A program made the translations under genes and the position numbers. From contig CAKSIP010000031.1 of the NCBI GenBank assembly GCA_934462825.1, positions 1-19,975 of the forward strand: a DNA stretch of 19,975 bases, in the 5' to 3' direction. Positions 13,772-19,975 of the stretch are shown one piece after another (the stretch's first letter is position 1; each line of letters begins with the position of its first letter). Below the pieces are notes generated by a model, which saw only the letters and a list, made by a program, of their open reading frames with translations, did no database searches and was not told the origin of the DNA. The DNA comes from an uncultured Eubacteriales bacterium (lineage in GTDB: Bacteria > Bacillota > Clostridia > Oscillospirales > CAG-272).

Positions 13772-14548
13772 TTGGAAATGAAATCACAGAAGGTCAGCAT
13801 AAGCAAACGTAAAAGCAAAAGCAAAAAGACGACACCTTCGTTTCGAGGGGGACGGAACCATAGCATTTTTGCCTTTTTCCTGCATTGGCTGCAAAAGAAA
13901 CGAGCGGGTGGCGTCTATTATATCAACGGCCCGGACGTCCTTCCGGCACCGCTGACGCGCGAAGAAGAAGCCAAGGTTGTGGCCGAGCTGGAGGGCAATG
14001 AGGATGCACGCAACGTGCTGATTGAACACAATCTGCGGCTTGTGGTGTATATCGCCAAAAAATTTGAAAACACGGGGATCGGAATCGAAGATTTGATTTC
14101 CATTGGAACCGTTGGCCTGATCAAAGCCATCAATACTTTTAAAGCGGATAAAAATATCAAGCTGGCTACCTATGCGTCTCGATGTATCGAAAATGAAATT
14201 CTTATGTACATAAGAAAAAGCAACAATCAACGCTCGGAAATTTCCATTGACGAGCCGTTGCACATGGATTGGGACGGAAATGAGCTTTTGCTGTCGGACG
14301 TTCTCGGAAGCGAGGAAGATGAGGTGGCCTATGAATTTGAAATTCGGGAAGAACGAAAAAGAGTGCGGGACGCAGTCGCCTCTTTGGAGCTTCGTGAACG
14401 GCAGATTATCGAAATGCGGTATGGGCTGAATGGTTGCCGGGAAAAGACGCAGAAAGAGGTTGCCGATCTTTTGGGCATTTCGCAATCCTACATTTCCCGA
14501 TTGGAAAAAAAGATTATTTCCGAGCTTCGGAAAAAGATTGACGTGTGA
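13772..14548 (+). CDS. sigE: RNA polymerase sporulation sigma factor sigma-E (pro-form)
   Basis: Sigma-E directs early mother-cell transcription during sporulation. The 258-residue protein has region 2 (NLRLVVYIAKKFENTGIGIE, then IGLIKAINTFK-type residues and LATYASRCIENEILMYIRK) and the sigma-E-typical SIDEPLHMDWDGNELLLSDVLG. Region 4 ends in KTQKEVADLLGISQSYISRLEKK. The junction GGVYYINGPDVLP matches the SpoIIGA cleavage region, placing it near residues 49-50, about 22 residues later than in Bacillus. The extra part is very basic (SKRKSKSKK). The chosen TTG start (13772) is 6 bases after GGAGG; the ATG at 13778 is 12 bases away. No sigG follows. Confidence 0.96.
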   Translation: MEMKSQKVSISKRKSKSKKTTPSFRGGRNHSIFAFFLHWLQKKRAGGVYYINGPDVLPAPLTREEEAKVVAELEGNEDARNVLIEHNLRLVVYIAKKFENTGIGIEDLISIGTVGLIKAINTFKADKNIKLATYASRCIENEILMYIRKSNNQRSEISIDEPLHMDWDGNELLLSDVLGSEEDEVAYEFEIREERKRVRDAVASLELRERQIIEMRYGLNGCREKTQKEVADLLGISQSYISRLEKKIISELRKKIDV

Positions 14549-14623
14549 GAGGCGGCGCGTGAAAAGGGGCAGGGCACAAAGAAAAGAAAAACGAAAGAAA
14601 AAATAAAAAATGCAAAAAAACTA

Positions 14624-14652
14624 TTGCAAAATGAAAAAAGTTATGATATAAT
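14624..14652 (+). promoter_or_regulatory. Extended -10 sigma-A promoter of rpmE
   Basis: -35 TTGCAA (14624-14629), a 17-base spacer ending in TGA, and a perfect -10 TATAAT (14647-14652). It lies about 75 bases after sigE in an A-rich stretch and separates the ribosomal protein gene from the sporulation operon. I found no clear terminator between sigE and this promoter. Confidence 0.9.
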
Positions 14653-14695
14653 CAAGCGTAATGCGAATAAATCCGTAAAGTGAGGTGTGAACACA

Positions 14696-14902
14696 GTGAA
14701 ATCCGGAATTCATCCTAATTATGAAACCGTTAAGATTACGTGCGCGTGCGGTGAAACCGTAACGACCAGATCGACAAAGGGCGGAGAAATGAAGGTTGAA
14801 ATTTGTTCCAAATGCCATCCTTTCTACACAGGAAAACAAAAGTTTGTTGATAGCGGCGGACGAGTAGATAAGTTCAAGAAGAGACTTGAAGCTGGCAAAT
14901 AA
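14696..14902 (+). CDS. rpmE: 50S ribosomal protein L31, zinc-binding form
   Basis: L31 bridges the large subunit's central protuberance and the 30S head. The 68-residue protein reads MKSGIHPNYETVKITCACG and later EICSKCHPFYTGKQK, the standard L31 pattern. The CxC and CxxC pairs (Cys14, Cys16, Cys35, Cys38) identify the zinc-binding C+ form rather than the zinc-independent paralogue. The first GTG in frame (14687) overlaps the GAGGTG ribosome binding site, so the GTG at 14696, 8 bases downstream and matching the family start, is preferred. It has its own promoter and terminator. Confidence 0.97.
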   Translation: MKSGIHPNYETVKITCACGETVTTRSTKGGEMKVEICSKCHPFYTGKQKFVDSGGRVDKFKKRLEAGK

Positions 14903-14941
14903 TTTGGGATATTACCTAATAGATCTGTACTTTATCTGTAT

Positions 14942-14980
14942 AAAGGGACGAGGCGCGTAGGACGTGCACCGTCCCTTTTT
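14942..14980 (+). terminator. Intrinsic terminator of rpmE
   Basis: AAAGGGACG (14942-14950) pairs with CGTCCCTTT (14970-14978). An inner stem GCGCGT/ACGTGC with one G-T pair extends the structure. The T-tract runs to 14980. It lies 40 bases after the rpmE stop. Confidence 0.92.
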
Positions 14981-15071
14981 CCATAACGGTGTTCAGAGGA
15001 AGGCAATAGGAGAGAGCGGCTTTCGATAAAATTGCATTCAACCAATTATATGCCTAAAGGAGGCCATTTTT

Positions 15072-16409
15072 ATGGAATTGAAAACCATCGAAAAAAAGGA
15101 AGGAATCCGTTGTCGCGCCGTTCTTATCGGGCTGGAAACGGATAGCGCCGATCGTTCCGAGGCGGAGAAAAGCCTTGCGGAATTGAAAAGACTGCTGGAT
15201 ACGGCCGGAGGAGAATGCGTGGCAAGCGTGATTCAGTCCAAAAATACGCCCGATCCTCGCACACGAATCGGCAGCGGAAAAGTGAAGGAAATTCGCCAGC
15301 TTTGCAAAGATAACGAAATTGAGCTGGCCGTGTTTGATGAGGAGCTTTCTCCCTCGCAGATAAAAAATCTGGAGGAAGGATTGGATGTGAGAGTGATCGA
15401 CCGCTCCATGCTTATTTTGGATATTTTTGCCTTGCACGCCGTGTCCGGCGAAGGCAAATTGCAGGTGGAGCTGGCTCAACTGAAATATACCGCCCCCCGT
15501 CTCATAGGAAAGGGAACGGAAATGTCGCGGTTGGGCGGAGGCATCGGTACACGAGGCCCCGGAGAAACCAAGCTGGAAAGCGATAAAAGACATATGAAAC
15601 GGAGAATCGGTTTTCTGGAGGAGGAATTGCGCGAGCTGGATAAAAACCGCAGCACAATGCGCGCGGCCCGGGATCGCAGCAGAATCCCGAAAGTGGCCAT
15701 CGTTGGGTACACGAACGCCGGCAAATCCACACTTTTGAACCGATTGACCGATGCGGGCATTTTAGCGCAGGACAAGCTGTTTGCCACCTTGGATCCTACC
15801 ACGCGCAAATTTGAGCTTCCCTGCGGAGAATCCGTGCTTTTGACGGATACCGTCGGCTTTATCAATAAATTGCCTCACCATTTGATCAAGGCCTTCAAGT
15901 CTACTTTGGATGAGGCCGTGTTGTCCGATATACTGATCATTTTGATCGACGCTTCGGATCCGGAATATGCCACGCAGCTGTCGGTAACGGAGTCACTGCT
16001 GACAGAGCTTGGCGCGTCGGGCAAGCCAACGCTTTATGCTTTCAATAAATGCGACCGTGCGGGTGAGCAAATTCCGACGGTGGGACATCCGGTGGAGCGT
16101 GAAAACGTGATTTATATTTCTGCCCTCACCGGTGAAGGAGTGGAAAAAATGGTGCATCGGCTGGAGGAATTGATACTGTCGGGAAAAAAACGCACTTGCT
16201 TTCAAATTCCCAACCGTGAGCAAGGAGCAGTCAACCGGCTTTATAACTCGGTTTCGGTGGAATCGGTGGAATACGGAGCCGATTTTGTAACCATCGTTGC
16301 CATGGCCGACGCACGAGTCCGGGGCAGCATGAAGCAGTATCTTGCAAAAGAAGATCCGCCGAAGGACATGGAGGACTTGAAGGACGAATCAGGAGATGCG
16401 GGACAATGA
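15072..16409 (+). CDS. hflX: GTPase HflX
   Basis: HflX is a ribosome-associated GTPase that splits or rescues stalled 70S ribosomes. The 445-residue protein has the HflX N-terminal domain with DEELSPSQIKNLE. The glycine-rich linker MSRLGGGIGTRGPGETKLE (about 151-169) and a helical region follow. The G domain comes next: G1 GYTNAGKST (212-220), G3 DTVGF (259-263), G4 NKCD (325-328), then a short C-terminal domain. Start: ATG 15072 with AAAGGAGG 8 bases upstream. It overlaps yigZ by four bases at ATGA, so the two are translated together. The promoter between 14981 and 15060 is not obvious. Confidence 0.97.
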   Translation: MELKTIEKKEGIRCRAVLIGLETDSADRSEAEKSLAELKRLLDTAGGECVASVIQSKNTPDPRTRIGSGKVKEIRQLCKDNEIELAVFDEELSPSQIKNLEEGLDVRVIDRSMLILDIFALHAVSGEGKLQVELAQLKYTAPRLIGKGTEMSRLGGGIGTRGPGETKLESDKRHMKRRIGFLEEELRELDKNRSTMRAARDRSRIPKVAIVGYTNAGKSTLLNRLTDAGILAQDKLFATLDPTTRKFELPCGESVLLTDTVGFINKLPHHLIKAFKSTLDEAVLSDILIILIDASDPEYATQLSVTESLLTELGASGKPTLYAFNKCDRAGEQIPTVGHPVERENVIYISALTGEGVEKMVHRLEELILSGKKRTCFQIPNREQGAVNRLYNSVSVESVEYGADFVTIVAMADARVRGSMKQYLAKEDPPKDMEDLKDESGDAGQ

Positions 16410-17053
16410 ACGACGACCGCCTTGAAGGGAAAAAGACTTATACGACACTGCAAAAGGAAGCATCGGCCGAATTTGAGGAAAAGCATTCGCTCTTTATCGG
16501 CCATGCGCGGCCGGTCAAATGCGAAGAAGAAGCCATGGCTTTTATTAAGGAAAAGAAGAAAGAATTTTCAGATGCGACGCACAACGTGTTTGGATACCTG
16601 ATGAAAGGCGGCGCCTGCGCGCGCTATTCGGATGACGGCGAACCGCAGGGAACCGCCGGAATGCCCGTGCTGGATACGATTCGTAAATCCGGTGTGGATG
16701 ACGCTTGCGTGGTGGTTACGCGCTATTTTGGGGGGATTCTTCTCGGCGCGGGCGGCTTGGTGCGTGCCTATGCCAACGGAGCTAAGCTGGCGTTGGAGGC
16801 GGCGGGAATCGTCGTTTACGAGAAATATACCGTGTTGAAAATCAGCGCTTCCTATGCCGACTATCAAAAAATTCCTCCGCTTTTGGCGAAAGCGGGCGCC
16901 TTGATTGACGGTACGGAATTTGGGGAAAACGTAGTGACAACGGTCGCGGTCAAAGAAGACGCGGCAGCCGCTTTGTCCGTTTCGTTGAAAGAAATCAGCG
17001 CAGGGCGAATCGCGGCGGAGATTCTCGGAAGTCGCTTTGATTGTCCCAAATGA
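16406..17053 (+). CDS. yigZ: YigZ/IMPACT family protein
   Basis: A 215-residue protein of the UPF0029/IMPACT family, whose eukaryotic relative dampens Gcn2 signalling; the bacterial role is not settled. The N-terminal domain shows FIGHARPVKCEEEA, ATHNVFGYLM, the signature YSDDGEPQGTAGMPVL, and VVVTRYFGGILLGAGGLVRAY. A C-terminal ferredoxin-like domain (DUF1949 type) follows from about residue 140. The ATG at 16406 overlaps the hflX stop as ATGA. AGGAG about 10 bases upstream lies inside hflX. A perfect hairpin follows at 17091. Confidence 0.95.
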   Translation: MNDDRLEGKKTYTTLQKEASAEFEEKHSLFIGHARPVKCEEEAMAFIKEKKKEFSDATHNVFGYLMKGGACARYSDDGEPQGTAGMPVLDTIRKSGVDDACVVVTRYFGGILLGAGGLVRAYANGAKLALEAAGIVVYEKYTVLKISASYADYQKIPPLLAKAGALIDGTEFGENVVTTVAVKEDAAAALSVSLKEISAGRIAAEILGSRFDCPK

Positions 17054-17090
17054 TATAAAAAGCGGCAAACAAAGCTGCAATGCTCTGAGA

Positions 17091-17126
17091 GGGGCTGTTA
17101 AAAAACGCGATGTTTTTAACAGCCCC
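17091..17126 (+). terminator. Perfect 14-bp hairpin after yigZ, possible terminator
   Basis: GGGGCTGTTAAAAA (17091-17104) and TTTTTAACAGCCCC (17113-17126) are exact reverse complements around an 8-base loop. The position, 38 bases after the yigZ stop, suits a terminator for hflX-yigZ, but only two T residues follow the stem. Termination may use the AT pairs at the top, or the hairpin may mainly stabilise the 3' end. Confidence 0.6.
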
Positions 17127-17220
17127 TTAAACAATGCCGGTCGGGCTTTTTGCCTTTTGCTTTGGAAATTGCTGACGCCGAGCAACCGGAAATGTCAGTT
17201 TGCGTACAAAAAAAGAAAAA

Positions 17221-17248
17221 TTGATTTTTTTCCCTATTATCTTAAATA
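17221..17248 (+). promoter_or_regulatory. Tentative promoter of dgt-dnaG
   Basis: TTGATT (17221-17226) and TAAATA (17243-17248) are separated by 16 bases in an AT-rich stretch about 100 bases before dgt. The match is modest, and another -10-like TATATT lies nearby at about 17276 without a good -35. The rest of 17127-17346 shows no gene. Confidence 0.35.
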
Positions 17249-17346
17249 AAAAAGAGTATTTTTCGGTTTTCATGCGTATATTATTAAATGGTTGAAAAAA
17301 TGAAAGGCAAAAGACTGTCATCTTGATTCGGAAAGGGGCGAGAAAT

Positions 17347-18354
17347 TTGACAACGCGAGATATATTCCTTGAAAAAGAGAAAGAGACGCTATCGGAGTAT
17401 GCATTTTTGACTTGTAATACGAAGGGGAGAGAGCATCCGTGCGATATTTGCTCCGTCCGTACGGACTTTCAGAGAGATCGTGACCGTATTATTCACTCGC
17501 AGTCGTTCCGGCGGCTGATGAATAAAACACAGGTTTTCTTGGCACCGGTTGGGGATCATTACCGTACTCGCTTAACGCATACGCTGGAGGTTACGCAAAT
17601 TGCGCGCATTATTGCGCGCGCTTTGCGCCTGAACGAGGACTTGACGGAAGCCGCGGCGCTCGGACACGATTTGGGACATACCCCCTTCGGACATGCCGGG
17701 GAAAAGGTTATGCAGGAGTGTTATTCGCCGGAATTTACCCATTACCGACAGAGCGTTCGCGTGGTGGAAAAGCTGGAAAATGACGGAAAAGGCCTGAATC
17801 TTACATATGAAGTCAAGGATGGCATTTTAAATCATACCGGTAGCTGCATGGCATCTACCTTAGAAGGTGTGATCGTGAAATTTGCCGATCGGATTGCCTA
17901 TATCAATCATGATATTGACGACGCCTGCCGTGCGGGCATTTTGACAACGGAAGATATTCCCAAGCCTTTGCGTGAAATTCTTGGCGACAGGCATGGGGAA
18001 CGGATCAATACAATGGTGCTGTCCGTCATTACGGCAAGTATGAATCAACCGTATATCGCCATGACAGAGGAGGTTGCCAAGGCGATGGATCAGTTGCGGG
18101 CTTTTTTGTTTGAAGCCGTGTATCTGAATCCGGTTGCCAAGGGGGAAGAAAACAAGGCAAAGGCGCTTTTGGCCTCCCTTTTTGATTATTTTGTAAAGAA
18201 TCCGAAAAAAATGCCGGAATTGTACTGCCGTAATATCGAGAATGAGGGCGTCGAGCGGTGTGTATGCGACTATATTTCAGGCATGACCGACCGCTATGCC
18301 ATTGATATTTACAGCGAGCTGTTTATTCCGCATGTGTGGAGGGGAAGAGTTTGA
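17347..18354 (+). CDS. dgt: Deoxyguanosinetriphosphate triphosphohydrolase-like protein
   Basis: Dgt-type HD hydrolases split dNTPs into deoxynucleoside and triphosphate, helping control dNTP pools. The 335-residue protein has RTDFQRDRDRIIHSQSFRRL, the metal-binding RTRLTHTLEVTQIAR, AAALGHDLGHTPFGHAGE (the HD pair) and KFADRIAYINHDIDDA with the last metal Asp. The frame begins at a TTG (17323), but a second TTG at 17347 has AGGGG 8 bases upstream and gives a family-like MTTRDIFLEKEKETLSEYA start. It overlaps dnaG at the stop codon, so the two form an operon, a common arrangement in Clostridia. Confidence 0.94.
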   Translation: MTTRDIFLEKEKETLSEYAFLTCNTKGREHPCDICSVRTDFQRDRDRIIHSQSFRRLMNKTQVFLAPVGDHYRTRLTHTLEVTQIARIIARALRLNEDLTEAAALGHDLGHTPFGHAGEKVMQECYSPEFTHYRQSVRVVEKLENDGKGLNLTYEVKDGILNHTGSCMASTLEGVIVKFADRIAYINHDIDDACRAGILTTEDIPKPLREILGDRHGERINTMVLSVITASMNQPYIAMTEEVAKAMDQLRAFLFEAVYLNPVAKGEENKAKALLASLFDYFVKNPKKMPELYCRNIENEGVERCVCDYISGMTDRYAIDIYSELFIPHVWRGRV

Positions 18355-19975
18355 TTCCAAGAGAAATTATTGAGGAAATCAGATACCGCAATGATATTGA
18401 GGAAGTGGTGGCTTCTTACGTTACGTTGAAGCAATCCGGAAGCAATAAAATTGGTTTGTGTCCCTTTCACAGTGAGAAAACTCCTTCTTTTACGGTGTTT
18501 GGCGCAACGAAGACTTTTTATTGCTTCGGTTGCGGGGCCGGCGGTGATGTTATAACTTTCATCATGAAAGCGGAAAATTTGGACTATCCTTCGGCTTTGG
18601 AGTTTCTTGCAAAACGAGCGGGAATCACCATTCCGCTACAGGAAAACGAAAAAGAAAAAAGAGAAAAAAATGAAATTTCACGCAATCGGATTTATGAAAT
18701 GAATTTGGCGGCCGCTAAATTCTTTCGGCAGTGCTTGTTTGACCCTGCTGTCGGCAAGGAGGCCCTTCAGTATCTTTCCGAAGAACGGCAATTGTCCGGT
18801 GCGGTGATCAAGCATTTTGGGATCGGCTATTCTCCCAATTCGTTTGGAATGTTGTTTGACCACATGCGGCGATTGGGCTTTTCCACCGAGGAACTGATGG
18901 CCGGCTTTCTTTGCGGAAAAGGAAAGACAAGCGGTAAAGTGTATGACTATTTTCGCAATCGTGTGATGTTTCCCATCATTGACGTGACAGGGAATGTGGT
19001 GGCTTTCGGCGGACGCGTGATGGACGACGCAAAGCCTAAGTATCTGAACACGTCCGACACGCCGGGCTTTAAGAAAAGCCGAAACCTGTTTGCTTTGAAT
19101 TATGCCAAAGACCACTGCGCGGAGCAAATGATTCTTTGCGAGGGCTATATGGATGTCATTGCCCTGCATGCGGCCGGCTTTGAAAATGCCGTGGCCACGT
19201 TGGGAACCGCAATTACCCCGGATCAGGCGCGCATGATTGCCAGATATACCAAATGCCTCCTGATTTCTTATGATATGGATCAGGCCGGACGGAACGCGGC
19301 GGATAAAGCCATGCGGCTTTTTTCCGAGGTGGATGTGGATGTTAAAGTTTTGCGCATGACGGGAGCGAAAGACCCGGACGAATATATAAAAAAGTTCGGC
19401 GCAGATAAGTTTCGCCACGTCATTGAGGCAAGTCAGAGCGGCTTTGCTTATAAAATGGATACGATTCTGTCTCAATACGATCTGTCGCTGCCGGAGGATA
19501 AAATCAAAGCTTCCTCTGCCCTTTGCAAAGAAATTGCCAAGATTTATTCGGGGGTGGAGCGATCGGTTTATATTTCCGAAGTGGCAGGCAGGCTGGGGCT
19601 GACAACGGATGTCGTGAAAAATGAAGTGGATAGGCTGCGAGCATCGCTGATTCGTCAGTATCAAAAGAAAGAAGGCCATAATGCGCAGCTGTCCGCCAAA
19701 AATATAGGCGATCGTGTGAACCCGGATTCCGTCCGCAATGTTCAGGCGGCGGCGGCAGAAGAAGCGATTCTCGGTATGATGTTGCTCTTGGAAGAACACC
19801 GTGCCGCGGTGGCTTCCGGGAAGGCGGGACTGTCCGAGGAGGACTTTGTTACCGATTTCGGCGCGCGCGTGTTTCGGGCTATCGTGGCGCTTGAAAACTC
19901 CGAAAAGGGCTATATGTACTCTTTGCTGGGCGCCGAGTTTTCCCCCGATGAAATGGGGCGAATGCAACGCAGGGA
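18351..19975 (+). CDS. dnaG: DNA primase, N-terminal 541 residues (runs off the window)
   Basis: DnaG makes RNA primers at the replication fork. The frame is open from 18351 to the window end. The N-terminal zinc ribbon is LCPFHSEKTPSFTV with FYCFGCGAGGDV (Cys37, His40, Cys58, Cys61). The catalytic core follows with FPIIDVTGNVVAFGGR and KYLNTSDTP. The Toprim motifs are CEGYMDVIALH and SYDMDQAGR. The start of the helicase-binding C-terminal domain appears near residue 465 (AAAEEAILGMMLLLEEH). The start is TTG at 18351, overlapping the dgt stop as TTGA, with GGAGGGG 6 bases upstream. rpoD commonly follows but lies outside the window. Confidence 0.97.
   Translation, partial: MIPREIIEEIRYRNDIEEVVASYVTLKQSGSNKIGLCPFHSEKTPSFTVFGATKTFYCFGCGAGGDVITFIMKAENLDYPSALEFLAKRAGITIPLQENEKEKREKNEISRNRIYEMNLAAAKFFRQCLFDPAVGKEALQYLSEERQLSGAVIKHFGIGYSPNSFGMLFDHMRRLGFSTEELMAGFLCGKGKTSGKVYDYFRNRVMFPIIDVTGNVVAFGGRVMDDAKPKYLNTSDTPGFKKSRNLFALNYAKDHCAEQMILCEGYMDVIALHAAGFENAVATLGTAITPDQARMIARYTKCLLISYDMDQAGRNAADKAMRLFSEVDVDVKVLRMTGAKDPDEYIKKFGADKFRHVIEASQSGFAYKMDTILSQYDLSLPEDKIKASSALCKEIAKIYSGVERSVYISEVAGRLGLTTDVVKNEVDRLRASLIRQYQKKEGHNAQLSAKNIGDRVNPDSVRNVQAAAAEEAILGMMLLLEEHRAAVASGKAGLSEEDFVTDFGARVFRAIVALENSEKGYMYSLLGAEFSPDEMGRMQRR

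Noticed and set aside
13784..14485. 233-codon open frame on the minus strand
   Set aside because: It is antisense to the conserved regions 2 and 4 of sigE and has no domain of its own.
18678..19967. 429-codon open frame on the minus strand
   Set aside because: It is antisense to dnaG, whose zinc ribbon, Toprim and C-terminal motifs are clear. The antisense product resembles no family I know.

Overview
The window reads as ordinary chromosome from an endospore-forming Clostridia-type Firmicute of moderate GC content. The evidence is the spoIIGA-sigE pair, strong AGGAGG-type ribosome binding sites, sigma-A promoters of the TTGnnn-17-TATAAT type, a tyrosine T-box leader and the dgt-dnaG pair. 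The gene content suggests the Ruminococcaceae/Oscillospirales region of the class, but this is only an impression. I see no phage, insertion sequence, CRISPR array, tRNA or rRNA.

Layout. Positions 1-4224 are on the minus strand: the start of tyrS behind a T-box leader, a long-form gpmI, a small TIGR04086/YrzE-like membrane protein gene, yajC and a metallophosphoesterase gene. A small DUF1540 gene (4323-4517) runs on the plus strand. From 11045 down to 4632 seven minus-strand genes are spaced 12-57 bases apart and probably form one operon: an ApgM-like phosphomutase-family gene, lepB, rbgA, rnhB, yraN, an M19 dipeptidase gene and thrC. Everything after 11300 is on the plus strand: a DUF1015 gene, spoIIGA-sigE, rpmE, hflX-yigZ, dgt and the 5' part of dnaG, which leaves the window open.

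How the genes work together. SpoIIGA is the membrane protease that activates pro-sigma-E, and the pair sits behind a promoter with Spo0A-box-like sites and a long spacer, as in the classical spoIIG operon. The ApgM-like gene belongs to the branch proposed to supply homoserine kinase activity. It opens the same operon that thrC closes, so the operon may hold the last two steps of threonine synthesis around a housekeeping core for protein export, 50S assembly and RNA/DNA hybrid removal. GpmI serves glycolysis. Dgt and DnaG link dNTP balance with replication priming.

The most unusual sites are these: a 15-bp perfect hairpin between yajC and the TIGR04086 gene that looks like a terminator but contains the next gene's ribosome binding site; the possible homoserine kinase/threonine synthase operon; an RbgA whose guanine-specificity motif reads NKAT rather than NKAD; a sigma-E with an unusually long basic pro-sequence; and a perfect 12-bp AT-rich inverted repeat beside the gpmI promoter. 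No clearly new multi-gene system is visible.
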